A stretch of DNA of 64,000 nucleotides, from assembly GCF_004664715.2 (NCBI RefSeq), contig NC_051068.1, forward strand, positions 131,150,716 through 131,214,715, in the 5' to 3' direction. Position numbers and translations under genes: made by a program. Source of the DNA: Peromyscus leucopus. Its lineage: Eukaryota > Chordata > Mammalia > Rodentia > Cricetidae. How positions within the stretch are numbered: the stretch's first letter is position 1; each line of letters begins with the position of its first letter. Shown here piece after piece: positions 21,077 through 33,484 of this stretch. Below the pieces are notes generated by a model that ran no database searches, was not told the origin of the DNA, and saw only the letters and a list, made by a program, of their open reading frames with translations.

Positions 21077-21508
21077 ATGCCTGTTGGAATAAATCATGCT
21101 GGTCAGGATGATGAAACAGAGAGAATAGAAAATTCAGGAGAAAACATAAAGAAAATTTTTTGGCAAACTTCTATTAATCAACAAAGACCAAAATTAACGA
21201 TAAAAATAAATGGTGTTTTGTTGTCTGGTCTGGTAGACACAGGTGCGGATGTTACCATAATTGCACCAGAATTTTGGCATCCAACTTGGCCTCTTCAGGA
21301 GGTAAACTTTCAACTGTTAGGAATTGGGACATTATCTCAGGTGAAACAGAGTGCAAGATGGCTCGAATGTATAGGTCCAGAAGGACAGAGAAGAATATTA
21401 AAACCATATGTGGCTAACATAACTATGAACCTGTGGGTCGAGACTTGTTGCAACAATGGAATACTCAGATTAACATCCCTCCAATCTCAGAAACAAATCA
21501 TAAACTAG
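21077..21508 (+). pseudogene. ERV protease region
   Basis: Retroviral aspartic protease cleaves Gag and Gag-Pol. The active-site motif LVDTGADVTII is intact (DTGAD at 21236-21250). The frame is open for 143 codons. It follows gag with its own frame, as expected where pro is reached by frameshifting. The C-terminal flap and 'GRD'-like region look altered near 21430-21508. I see no dUTPase domain before it. Confidence 0.82.
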
Positions 21509-22411
21509 CACATGTTACTGAGAGAAATATTAGAAGATATGTTCTAATGAGTGGTCACCAGCCATCCATATTATACAAGAACAGGGCACAATAACTGATG
21601 ATCTTCCAAAGACACCAACAGCTCTACCTTTAAAATGGTTAACAGACAAGCCTGTATGGGTCCAGCAATGGCCTTTAACAACAGAGAAACTCCAGGCTTT
21701 AGAAGAGCTGGTAGAAGAACAGTTAAATGCTCAGCATATTGAAGAATCAACCAGCCCTTGGAATTCTCCTGTATTTGTTATTAAAAAGAAATCTGGTAAA
21801 TGGAGAATGGTAACAGACCTTAGAGCAATTAACAAAGTAATTCAGCCAATGGGCTCTCTACAATCTGGGATGCCTTTGTCTATTCTGTTAACAAAAGGAT
21901 GACCTCTCATAGTTATTGATTTAAAAGACTGTTTCTTTTCAATACCCTTACAAGAAAAGACAGAGAAAGATTTGCTTTTACAGTGCCTACTTATAATAAT
22001 TCTCAACCGGTTAAAAGATTTCAATGGAGGGTCCTCCCACAGGGAATGTTGAATAGCCCAACTCTGTGCCAATACTTTGTACAACAGCCATTGGAAGTGA
22101 TACATAAAAAATTTCCTAAATCTATAATTTATCATTATATGGACGATATTTTACTAGCTGACTCAAATGCAGATACTTTAGAAAGAATGTTTGAAGAAGT
22201 AAAGAAAATTTTGCCTTGCTGGGGATTACAAATTGCTCCTGAAAAGATACAAAGAAGGAGATTCTATTAATTATTTAGGATATAAAATAGAGCTACAAAA
22301 AATTTGACCCCAAAAGGTGCAAATTCAGAGAGATAGACTACAGACTCTTAATGACTTTCAAAGATTATTTGGAGATGTTTCTCATCTACAAACTATTGTT
22401 GGCGGTAAAAA
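21509..22411 (+). pseudogene. ERV pol, reverse transcriptase part, truncated by gap
   Basis: The RT fingers are recognisable ([20 protein letters not shown] at about 21750-21810, then TDLRAINK). A stop lies at 21900-21902 and the frame shifts near 21965. The palm continues at 21983-22270 with LPQGMLNSP and an intact YMDD catalytic motif at 22136-22147. Another stop falls at about 22268-22270. RNase H and integrase would lie in the gap. The lesions mean no functional polymerase. Confidence 0.87.
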
Positions 22412-22911
22412 NNNNNNNNNNNNNNNNNNNNNNNNNNNNNNNNNNNNNNNNNNNNNNNNNNNNNNNNNNNNNNNNNNNNNNNNNNNNNNNNNNNNNNNNN
22501 NNNNNNNNNNNNNNNNNNNNNNNNNNNNNNNNNNNNNNNNNNNNNNNNNNNNNNNNNNNNNNNNNNNNNNNNNNNNNNNNNNNNNNNNNNNNNNNNNNNN
22601 NNNNNNNNNNNNNNNNNNNNNNNNNNNNNNNNNNNNNNNNNNNNNNNNNNNNNNNNNNNNNNNNNNNNNNNNNNNNNNNNNNNNNNNNNNNNNNNNNNNN
22701 NNNNNNNNNNNNNNNNNNNNNNNNNNNNNNNNNNNNNNNNNNNNNNNNNNNNNNNNNNNNNNNNNNNNNNNNNNNNNNNNNNNNNNNNNNNNNNNNNNNN
22801 NNNNNNNNNNNNNNNNNNNNNNNNNNNNNNNNNNNNNNNNNNNNNNNNNNNNNNNNNNNNNNNNNNNNNNNNNNNNNNNNNNNNNNNNNNNNNNNNNNNN
22901 NNNNNNNNNNN
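22412..22911. other. Assembly gap, exactly 500 N
   Basis: A round-number N run, which usually marks a gap of unknown length. It separates ERV pol from the endonuclease domain of a different L1, so the missing DNA must at least include the rest of the provirus and the 5' part of L1-B. Confidence 0.98.
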
Positions 22912-25900
22912 CAAATCTCAACAGATACAAAAAAAATTGGAATAACCTCCTGTATCTTATCAGACCACCATGCCTTAAAGTTAGACCTTAACAACAACAA
23001 AAATTATAGAAAACCCACAAACTCATGAAAACTGAACAATGCCCACCTGAAACATCAATGGGTCAAGGAAGAAATAAAGAAAGAAATTAAAGATTTCCTC
23101 AAATTCAATGAAAATGAAAGTACAACATACTCAAACTTATGGGACACTATGAAAGCAGTGCTAAGAGGAAAATTCATAGCTCTAAATGCACACATAAAGA
23201 AGATGGAGCAATCCCATAACAATGAATTAACAGAACAACTGAAAGCTCTAGAACAATAAGAAACAAACTCACCCAGGAGAAATAGACACCAGGAAATAAT
23301 CAAATTGAGGGCTTAAATCAACAAAATAGAAAACAAGAGAACAGTACAAAAAATCAATGAAACAAAGAGTTGGTTCTTTAAAAATCAACAAGATAGACAA
23401 ACCCCTAGCCAAATTAACTGAAAGGCAAAGAGAGAGCACCAAAATTAACAAAATCAGAAATGAAAAGGGAGACATAACAACAGACAATGAGGAAATCCAG
23501 AGAATCATCAGATCATACTTCAAAAACCTGTACTCCACACAAATGGAAAACCAGGAAGAAATGGACAATTTTCTGGATAAATACCACATACCAAAATTAA
23601 ATCAAGACCAGATAAACCACTTAAATAGACCAATAACCCCTAAAGAAATAGAAATAGTCATCAAAAGTCTCCCAACCAAAAAAAGCCCAGGACCAGATGG
23701 ATTCAGTGCAGAATTCTACCAGACTTTCAAAGAAGAACTAATACCAATTCTCTTCAAAGTGTTCCACACAATAGAAACAGAAGGAATACTACCAAACTCT
23801 TTTTATGAGGCTACAATTACTCTGATACCCAGACCACACAAAGATGCAACAAAGAAAGAGAACTACAGACCAATCTTCCTCATGAACATTGATACAAAAA
23901 TACTCAACAAAATATTGGCAAACCGAATCCAAGAATACATCAAAACAATTATCCATCACAACCAAGTAGGATTCATCCCAGGGATGGGAGGATGGTTCAA
24001 CATACGAAAATCAGTCAATGTAATACACCATATAAACAAACTGAAAGAAAAAAACCACATGATCATCTCATTAGATGCTGAAAAAGCCTTTGATAAAATC
24101 CAACACCCCTTCATGATAAAGGTCTTAGAAAGATCAGGAATACAAGGGACATTTCTAAACATAATAAAGGCAATTTGTAGCAAGCCAACAGCAAACATCA
24201 AATTAAACAGAGAGAAATTCAAAGTGATACCACTAAGATCAGGAACAAGATAAGGCTATCCACTCTCCCCATATTTATTCAATATAGTACTAGAAGTTCT
24301 AGCTAGAGCAATAAGACAACAAAAGGAGATCAAAGAGATACAAATTGGCAAGGAAGAAGTCAAACTTTCACTATTTGCAGATGATATGATAGTATACATA
24401 AGTGCCCCCAAAAACTCTACCAGGGAACTCCTACAGCTGATAAACTCCTTCAGTAAAGTGGCAGGATACAAGATCAACTCAAAAAAATCAGTAGCCCTCC
24501 TATACACAAAATGATAAAAGGGCTGAGAAAGAAGTCAGAAGAACATCACCCTTTACAATAGCCACAAATAATATAAAATACCTTGGGATAACACTAACTA
24601 AACAAATGAAGGACCTTTTTGATAAGAACTTTAAATCTCTAAAGAAAGAAATTGAAGAAGATATCAGAAAATGGAAGGATCTCCCATGATCATGGATAGG
24701 TAGGATTAACATAGTAAAATTGGCAATCTTACCAAAAGCAATCTACAGATTCAATGCAATCCCCATCAAAATCCCAACACAATTCTTCACAGACTTGGAA
24801 AGAAAAATACTCAACTTCATATGGAAAAACGAAAGACCCAGGATAGCTAAAAGAATCCTATACGATAAAGCAACCTTTGGAGGCATCACCATCCCTGACC
24901 TCAAACTCTACTATAGAGCTATAGTAATAAAAACAGCTTGGTACTGGTATAAAAGCAGACACACGGACCAATGGAATCAAATTGAAGACCCTGACATTAA
25001 TCCATGCATATATGAACACCTGGTTTTTGACAAAGGACCCAAAACTATACAATGGAAAAAAGAAAGTATCTTCAACAAATGGTGCTGGCATAACTGGATG
25101 TCAATATGTAAAAGATTACAAATAGATCCATATCTTTCACCATGCACAAAACTCAAGTCCAAGTGGATCAAAGACCTGAACATAAATCCAGTTACACTAA
25201 ACTTAATAGAAAGGAAAGTAGGAAGCACTCTTGAACACATTGGCACCGGAGACCATTTCCTAAATAAAACACTAACAGCACAGACCCTGAGCACAATTAA
25301 TAAATGGGACCTCTCGAAACTGAGAAGCTTTTCCAGGGCAAAAGACACAGTCAATAAGACAAAAAGACAGCCAACAGAATGGGAAAAGATCTTCACCAAC
25401 ACCACATCTGACAGAGGATTGATCTCCACAGTATATAAAGAACTCAAGAAACTAGACATCAAAATACTGAACAGTCCAATTAAAAACTGTGGTAAAGAGC
25501 TAAACAGAATTCACAAAACAAGAAATACAAATGGCTGAAAGACATTTAAAGAAATGCTCAACATCCTTAATCATCAGAGAAATGCAAATCAAAACAACTC
25601 TGAGATACCACCTTAAACCTGTCAGAATGGCTACGATCAAAAACATCAATGATAGTCAATGTTGGAGAGGATGTGGAGCAAAGGGAACACTCCTCCACTG
25701 TTGGTGGGAATGTAAACTTGTACAACCACTGTGGAAATCAGTATGGTGGTGTCTCAGAAATTAGGAATCGAACTACCTCAAGACCCAGCCATCCCACTCT
25801 TGGGCATATACCTAAGGAATGCTGATTCATACCATAAAGATACATGCTCAGCTATGTTCACAGCATCACTATTTGTAATAGCCAGAACCTGGAATCAACC

Positions 25901-26096
25901 TAGATGCCCGTGAACGGAAGAATGGATGAAAAAAATGTGGTACATATACACAATGGAGTACTACTCAGCAGAGAAAAACAACGAAAGCATGAAATTTGCA
26001 GGCAAATGGATGGAACTAGAAATAATCATCCTGAGTGAGGTAACCCAAACCCAGAAAGACAGTGATGGTATGTACTCACTCATAAGTAGATTCTAG
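22912..26096 (+). pseudogene. L1 ORF2 of L1-B, disrupted
   Basis: The endonuclease C-terminus has the normal SDHH motif. The RT fingers and palm are open at 23357-24253 ([34 protein letters not shown]); a TAA at 24251-24253 replaces the Gln of the 'RQGCPLSP' motif. FADD is intact at 24374-24385. Further shifts occur near 24515, 25510 and 25760; the thumb and C-terminal regions (24720-25538) and the Cys motif ([12 protein letters not shown], about 25700-25740) remain recognisable. The stop is at 26094-26096. Confidence 0.88.
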
Positions 26097-26621
26097 ATAT
26101 AAAATAAAAAACAATCAGACCAGAACTCATAGAACCATTAAGGCTATATATATATAGCATGGAGGTCCCTAAGATGACTGTAGCTTATAATAAATTTCGG
26201 TTTTACTCAATTATTGAAAAAAATAGCCAAATGAATGGAAACACATGAACTATGAACCAAAGGCTGAGGGGCCCCCAGCTGGAGAAGGCCCTCTGAATAG
26301 GTGTGACAGTTGATTGGCTTGATCAGTTTGGGAGGCAACTAGGCAGTGTGACCAAGTCCTGTGCTCATTGCATGAGTTGGCTGTTTGAAACCTGGAGCTT
26401 ATGCAAGGACACTTGGCTCAGGCTGGGAGGAAGGGACTGGACCTGCCTGACTGAGTCTACCAGGTTGATCACAGTCCTGGGGGAGGATTTGCCCTGGAGG
26501 AGGTGGGAATGGGGGGTGGGCTAGGGTAAGGGGAGGGTGTGGGAGGGGGGAGAATAGGGGAACCCATGGCTGATATGTAGAACTGAATGGTATTGTAAAA
26601 TAAAATAAATAAAATTTTTTA
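22912..26621 (+). mobile_element. LINE-1 copy 'L1-B' (5' end in gap)
   Basis: Runs from the end of the ORF2 endonuclease to a 3' UTR and A-rich tail (taaaataaataaaatttttt). It differs from L1-A at many positions (SDHHALKL intact, '[17 protein letters not shown]') and belongs to a different subfamily. Its tail merges with the A-run where L1-A resumes, as expected if it inserted into L1-A. Confidence 0.9.
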
Positions 26622-29370
26622 AAAAAATTAATGAAACAAAGAGTTAGTTCTTTGGGAAAATCAACAAGATAGACAAGCCCTTATCCAAACTAACCAAAAG
26701 ACACAGAAAGAGAATCCAAATCAACAAAATCAGAAATGAAAAGGGGGACATAACAACAGACATTGAGGAAATTCAGAGAATTATCAGGTCATGTTTCAAA
26801 AACCTCTACTCCAAAAAAAACTGGAAAAACTAAAAGAAATGGATAATTTTCTGGATAGGTACCACATACCTAAGTTAAATAAAGACCAGATAAACTATTT
26901 AAATAGTCCAATAACCCCCAAGGAAATAGAAACAGTCATTAAAGTCTCCCAACCAAAAAAAGCCCAGTACCAGACGGTTTCAGCACAGAATTCTACCAGA
27001 TCTTCAAAACAGAGTTAATACCAATACTCTCTAAATTGTTCTACACAATAGAAACAGAAGGAACATTACCAAACTCCTTCTATGAGGCTGCAATTATCCT
27101 GATTCCTAAACCAAACAAGGATACAACAAAGAAAGAGAACTACTGACCGATCTCCCTCATGAACATTGATGCAAAAGTACTCAATAAAATACTGGCAAAC
27201 AGACTCCAAGGACACATCAAAACAATTATCCACCATGATCAAGTAGGCTTCATCCCAGGAATGCAAAGGTGGTTCAACATACGAAAGTCTGTCAATGTAA
27301 TACACCATATAAACAAACTCAAAGAAAAAAACCACATGATCATCTCACTAGATTCAGAAAAGGCATTTGACAAAAATCCAACACCCCTTCATGATAAAGG
27401 TCTTATAGAGATCAGGAATACAGGGAACATACCTAAACATAATAAAGGCAATTTACAGCAAGCCAACAGCCAACATCAAATTAAATGGAGAGGAACTCAA
27501 ATCAATTCCACAAAAATCAGGAACGAAGCAAGGCTGTCCACTCTCCCCATACTTATTCAATATAGTACTTGAAGTTCTTGCCAGAGCAATAAAACAACAT
27601 AAGGAGATTAAGGGGATACAAACTGGAAAGGAATAAGTCAAACTTTCCCTATTTGCAGATGACATGATAGTATACTTGGGTAACCCCAAAGATTCCACCA
27701 AGGAACTGATAAAGCTTATAAACACCTTCAGCAACATAGCAGGATACAAGATCAACTCAAAAAAATCAGCAGCCCTCCTATATACAAATGACAAAGAAGC
27801 TGAGAAGGAAATCAGAGATACATCAACCTTTACAATAGCCACAAATGACATAAAAATACCTTGGGGTAACACAAACCAAGCAAGTGAAGGACCTGTATGA
27901 CAAGAACTTTAAGTCCCTGAAAAAAGAAATTGAAGATGTCAAAAAATGGAATGATCTCCCATGCTCATGGATAGGCAGGACCAACATAGAAAAATGGCGA
28001 TTTTACCAATAGCAATCTACAGATTCAATGCAATCCCCATCAAAATACCAACACAATTCTTCACAGACCTGGAAAGAATAATACTCAACTTCATATGAAA
28101 AAACAAAAAACCCAGGATAGCCAAAAGAATCCTGTACAATAAAACAACCTCTGGAGGCATCACAACCCCTGACCTCAAGCTCTACTATAGAGCTACATTA
28201 ATAAAAAACAGCTTGGTATACGCATAAAAACCAACATGTAGACCAATGGAATTGAATGAAGACCCTGACATTAATCCGCACACCTATGAACATATAATTT
28301 TTGACAAAGAAGCCAAAACTGTACAATGGAAAAAAGAAAGCATCTTCAACAAATGGTGCTGTCATAACTGGATATCAACATGTAGAAGGCTGCAAATAGA
28401 TCCATATCTGTCACCATTCACAAAACTTAAGTCCAAGTGGATCAAGAACCTCAACATAAATCCAGCTACTCTGAACATGCTAGAAGAGAAAGTAGGAAGT
28501 AGTCTTGAACGCATTGATAGGAGATCACTTCCTAAATATAACACCAGTAGCACAGACACTGAAACAATCAATCAATGGGACCTCTTGAAACTGAGAAGTT
28601 TTTGTAGAGCAAAGGACATGATCAACAAGACAAAGCAACAGCCTACAGAATGGGAAAAGATCTTCACCAACCCCACATCTGACAGAGGACTGATAGCGAG
28701 AATATATAAAGGACTCAAGAAATTAGACATCAAAATGACCAACAGTCCAATTAAGAAATGGGCTATAGAACTAAACAGAGAATTCTCAACAGAGAAAACT
28801 CAAATGGCTGAAAGACATTTAAGGAATTGCTCAACATTCCTAATCATCAGGGAAATGCAAATCAAAATAACTCTGAGATACCACCTTACACCTGTCAGAA
28901 TGGCTAAGATCAAAAACCCTGAAGACACTTTATTCTGGAGACGATGTGGAACTAGGGGAACTCTCCTCCACTGCTGGTGGGAATGCAAGCTTGTACAACC
29001 ACTTTGGAAATCAATATGGCACTTTCTTAGAAAATTGGGAATCAATCTCCCCCAAGATCCGGCTATACCTGTCTTGGGCATATACCCAAGGAATGCTCAA
29101 TCATACCACAAGAGCACATGCTCAGCTATGTTCATAGCAGCATTGTTTGTAATAGCCAAAACCTGGAAACAACCTAGATGCCCTTCAACTGAAGAATGGA
29201 TAAATAAATTGTGGTACATATACACAATGGAATACTACTCAGCAGAGAAAAACAATGACATCATGAGGTTTGCAGGCAAATGGGTGGATCTAGAAAAAAT
29301 CATCCTGAGTGAGGTAACCCAGACTCAGAAAGACAAATATGGTATATACTCACTCATAGGAGGATACTAG
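26622..29370 (+). pseudogene. L1 ORF2 of L1-A, RT and C-terminal part
   Basis: The RT core shows FADD intact at 27652-27663 and QVGFIPGM. Several shifts and stops occur at 26790-28240 (for example a stop in 'KENY*PISL', about 27140). The distal 28246-29370 is open for 374 codons, including the cysteine motif [12 protein letters not shown] and the end DKYGIYSLIGGY. It is homologous to 9183-10667 of L1-1. Confidence 0.9.
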
Positions 29371-30334
29371 AGGTGGAACAAGGATGACTGGACTGCTACT
29401 CACATCACCAGGGAGGCTACCTGGAAAACAGGACCCCAAGAAAGACACAAGGATCGCCCAATGACAGAGAAATGGCTGATATCTACATGAACAACCTGGA
29501 TATGAGTGGGAGTAATGAAGGGTGAGGGTCGAGGGAAAGAGAGCCTGTGGGAGCGGGAGATCCCAGCTGGATCAAGAACAGAGAGGGAGAACAAGGAATA
29601 GGAGACCATAGTAAATGAAGACCACATGAGAAAAGGAAGAAACAAAGTGCTAGAGAGACCCACAGAAATCCACAAAGATACCCCCACAATAGACGGCTGG
29701 CAATGGTCGAGAGACAGCCTGAACTGACCTACTCTGGTGATGGAATCACCAAACACCCTAATAGTCATGCCAGAAACCCCATCCAATGACTGAGGGAACC
29801 TGATGCAGAGATCCATGGCCAGGCCCCAGGTGGAGCTCCAGGAATCCAATTGGCGAGAAAGAGGAGGGTTTGTATGAGCGAGAATTGTTGAGACCAAGGT
29901 TGGAAAAAGCACAGGGACAAATATCCAAATGAAAGAAAACACATGAACTATGAACCAATAGCTGAGGAGCCCCCAACTGGATCAGGCCCTCTGGATAAAT
30001 AAGACAAAGTTGATTAGCTTGATATGCTTGGGAGGCATCCAGACAGTGGGACCGGGTCCTGTCCTCAGTGCATGAACTGGAAGTTTGGAACCTGGGGCTT
30101 ATTAAACGGACACTTGGCTCAGCCTGGGAGGAGGGGACTAGACCTGCCTGGACTGAATCTACCAGGTTGAACTCAATCCTCGGGGGAGTCTTTGCCCTGG
30201 AGGAGATGGGAATGGGGGGTGCGCTGGGGGGATGCGGGAGCAGAACAAGGGAATCCGTGGCTGATATGTAAAATTAAATTTAATAAATAAATTTAAAAAA
30301 TAAAAAAAAGATCAAATATACAAAGTAAAAAAAA
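29371..30334 (+). other. L1-A 3' UTR and tail
   Basis: About 960 bp matching the L1-1 3' UTR. It has a G-rich stretch at about 30185-30240 and an AATAAA-rich end, then a first A-rich run (30286-30309), 20 or so non-A bases (atcaaatatacaaagt) and a second A-run to 30338. Confidence 0.88.
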
Positions 30335-30350
30335 AAAACGTAATTCCAAG
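30335..30350 (+). repeat. Target-site duplication of L1-A, 3' copy
   Basis: aaaacgtaattccaag; partner at 16179-16194 with one CpG-type mismatch. Confidence 0.88.
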
Positions 30351-30834
30351 CCATCTACTGAGAATGGTGTACTAGCACTTTAAGTCAATCACAAGCTCTG
30401 CATCATAGGCTGTGTGCCTGCCAACATTAGTTCTTTTTTTATTAAGAAATAATTTAAACTCTATATTCTTTAGATCATGATCATTCTGTGATTTCTATTT
30501 TGACTAAAATTCATCCTAAATTTTCAATATCATGAAGTTGAGATGCAGAAAAAGTCTGTCAAGGTAATTCAAGCAGTTTGAAACGTTTTCATATAACTTT
30601 TTCCAGAATTCAAGAAGAACAAGGGGTCTGTGTTCGGGAATCTTTCTGCTCTGTTCCCCACTGCTCCCCTACAAGTACCCTATCTTTCAGCCCTGATGTA
30701 TGTACAATTTCTAGTCCCCACATATGTCAAACTCTTTTCATCTTTTTTCATTTCTGTTTCACTTTGGGGTACTCTTCCTTCTCATTTTACCTGCTATCTG
30801 AGTCAGCTTGAAGCTACCTTACCAAAGCATTAGT
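30351..30834. other. No recognisable feature
   Basis: Original pre-insertion flank of L1-A, continuous with sequence left of 16179. No gene seen. Confidence 0.5.
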
Positions 30835-31140
30835 CAACTGAGTTGCTCAGATAACAGATTTAATTTCTCACAAGTCTGGAGGCTAGAAAACTAGGGTGTT
30901 TCTAGCCCCTTTGTTATCTGATCTGAGCTCTTTTCTTGATGTGGAAAAGGCACCTTCTTTTTGTGTCCCAAAGTAGAAAATATCGTGAATTCTCTGATGT
31001 CTTCTATGAGGAAACTAACCCTATTTAAATATCACCTCAGCCTTTATGGCCTCATTTATCCTTAAAAGATCCTATCTCCAAATGCAGTCAATGGAGATTA
31101 GGGTTCTAGCACACAGATTCTATAGTACATAGGCATTTAC
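30835..31140 (+). mobile_element. Possible ancient MER-type repeat
   Basis: ttaatttctcacaagtctgg plus 'aggctagaaa', followed by 'gatcctatctccaaatgcag', resembles a mammal-wide decayed DNA transposon (tctcacagttctggaggc type). Low certainty. Confidence 0.4.
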
Positions 31141-31554
31141 TCTATACCATCCAAGAAGCTTCTCTTAATTTTTTAAGATATAATTCAAACCTCATTTCTA
31201 AAAAACAAAACAAAACAAAACTTTCTTGATTCCTATGATAGAAATCACTTCCTTCTAAGTTTCTGTATTTCATATGATATGGTGTTATTCACACTGAACA
31301 ATAATGGATATTTTATATAGAGTAGGGACAGTACTTCATTTGCTTTTTATCCTAACTTCTAGAACAATGTATAGCACTAAGGTATTATTTAACATATTCT
31401 TTAAGGAAGGAGAAAAGAAAGAAGCGTTGCAACCTTAACTTTCCAAACAACTGAATTACAATGCTGTAATTTTAGTGGTCCTGATAGTTCAGTGATAAAT
31501 CCAACTTTTAGATTTAGTAGTTAGAGTGTCTGAGTTAAAATTACATTTTTTTCA
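31141..31554. other. No recognisable feature
   Basis: AT-rich sequence with a short (CAAAA)n run at about 31203-31222. Nothing else seen. Confidence 0.45.
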
Positions 31555-31710
31555 ACTAGGTATGGCTTACTTCAATAATCTTGGGAAACTAAGACAAAGG
31601 GGTAGGTACAAGTTCAAGGCCAGCCTGGGCTGCATAGTGAGTTATAAGCTAATAGGATACAGAATGAGATCCCATTTCAGAAACAATAAACAAACAAAAA
31701 ACAAAACTAA
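31555..31710 (+). mobile_element. B1-like SINE, old
   Basis: tatggcttacttcaataatc … gttcaaggccagcctgggct … gagatcccatttcag plus a CAAA-rich tail. B1 order preserved, strongly diverged. Confidence 0.65.
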
Positions 31711-31784
31711 TAAGTAAATAAGATGTTTTTCAACTTACCAGATATATGGTTTTGTTATTTACTGTGATAGATTTAAAATTCTTC

Positions 31785-31890
31785 ATGGGGTGGGACAAAG
31801 TCTCACTATGTAGCTCTGCTTTACATAGAATTTATAATAATGCCTCTGTCTCCCATGTTCAGGTATTGAGGCATGTGTCACCATGAGCTG
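31785..31890 (-). mobile_element. B1-like SINE fragment, antisense
   Basis: acaaagtctcactatgtagc and 'gaggcatgtgtcaccatgag' mark an antisense old B1. Confidence 0.5.
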
Positions 31891-32014
31891 ATTTTCAATG
31901 ATTTTAATTTTGTTAATAAACTTCCTATTTAGTAGACTTGACTTTTTCTCTTGGATCTTGGCTAGTAACTTAGTAACTTGTCTGTGCCTGAAATCACCAT
32001 CTAGGTTTTCTGAT

Positions 32015-32140
32015 GCTGAAAATAAAACACTCTGAAAGCTAGGGAAGAAGGCTAGCAAGTTCAAATCCAGTCTAGGCTACATAACATGACCTTGTCTCAC
32101 AGAAGGAGGAAGAAGAGGAGCAGAAGGAGGAGTTGGGTGG
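32015..32140 (+). mobile_element. B1-like fragment with purine tail
   Basis: gcaagttcaaatccagtcta, 'ggctacataacatgac', 'cttgtctcacag', then a GGAGGAAGA-type tail. Decayed B1 3' half. Confidence 0.45.
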
Positions 32141-33484
32141 GAAGAGCAGAGAAAGAGGAGAACATGCAGTTACAGCACAGTGCTCTAAAAACACTTCTTC
32201 CTGGAGCCTTGTCTATCATAGAAGGAATTCAGCAATCTTGAGATCACCATGTTGTGAAATAGCTGATCATGTGGAGAGACACTCAAATTATGCCACAATG
32301 CTCAACTTCATGGAGCAGAAGTAGGCAGCCTTGTTGTACCCTGTCCCCCAAAGTGTAGATAACATCTTCACATTGCTGTTGTTAAGATCTGAGTAGTAGC
32401 TTTTGGAATTTGAGTGGCAGTCACTCATGTAACACTTACTCCACCATGCTTCTGCTCTTATGTGAAAGTAGAAACGTGACTATATTCTGCCTCTTGGCAT
32501 ACTATAAGAAATAAATGGGTTAGAACTTGTAGAGCACTTACACCATTTGGTTCAGAGTAAGTACTTATGTGTAAACACTGGATTTTTTATGGGAAAGTTT
32601 TTATTTCAGGTAGATCAAAGCAATTTTGTTTTAGTAAAATTAATGATGGCTCAGAGATAAGATCTATGAAGTTCTGATTAAAGGTCATGTTAACACTTTG
32701 ATGACTTTACACTTTGTAGGATTTGATTAATAGCCTACATAGATATGGATCTCTTTTGCTGAATATGCATAGTTGCAGAAGATAAAGGAACAGCCTTAGC
32801 CCCCAAAACCAATGATTTTCTTTCTAAGACCTCAGAGCTCTGACCTGGACACATCTGAGTGATCCTCATATCCTTTAAAATCCCTCTGTTTACACTGCTG
32901 TTTTTAACTTTCTTCCCAACTGGGATAATGTGGCACTAAAAGACAAAGCTCTGGAGAATAGACAATAGTGGTCCCTCTTCCCTGTGAGCTGGGAATCCAT
33001 CATCATCAAAGGAGAAACACAAACATAACATTAAAAGATTTCCCTTGTTCCCAATTCTTTTGACTTCACAGCAGCAGTACCCTTGGCATTAAGACTTCTA
33101 GATCCATTAGTGTTGGGGAAAATGAGTGTGTGGTTTCTCTCACCTCCTGCCAGTAAACCACCACATGATCTATCTCCTGTACTCTCCCTATAGTTGACAT
33201 TGTTTAACACATCCAAGGACATAATTGTGGTTCTTTCCTTCCTAGAAAAGTAAAATGTGCTTATGCTTTCCAAGCCATTCACTTCAGTGGCAATGAAAAG
33301 CCAAAGGGCCTCTTGGACCCCTCAATTTCCCTGTGCTCCTTCATAACTCAGACTAGTTAACCAGTCTTTGAGTACTTGGTGACATGGTTTGGTTCCACTA
33401 GTCTCCTCTAGAGCAGCATTAGAACTCTAAGCCTCAAAAAGGGGGCAGAAAGAAACAAATGGGCCAAACTACAGAACGTTCTGT
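32141..33484. other. No recognisable feature
   Basis: Over 1.3 kb of unique-looking sequence without repeat or coding signal that I can support. A purine-rich patch begins it. Confidence 0.45.

Larger units (their letters stand above)
18790..22411 (+). mobile_element. ERVK (betaretrovirus-like) provirus, 3' end in gap
   Basis: Order: 5' LTR (18790-19219), primer-binding site, 530-bp leader, gag, pro and the start of pol, then 500 N. It inserted in L1-A ORF2. The LTR is related to the type A solo LTRs in this window, making this the coding-type relative of those copies. Several stops and shifts make it defective. Any env gene and the 3' LTR are not visible. Confidence 0.9.
26622..30334 (+). 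mobile_element. LINE-1 copy 'L1-A', 3' part
   Basis: Resumes with aaaaaattaatgaaacaaag, which lies about 40 bases beyond the break at 18789 in the L1 consensus order seen in L1-1 and L1-B. It continues through RT, the C-terminal domain, the 3' UTR and an A-rich tail, ending at the 3' copy of the TSD. Confidence 0.92.

Noticed and set aside
22317..23028. Apparent frames spanning 22.3-23.0 kb
   Set aside because: They cross the 500-N gap and have no meaning.
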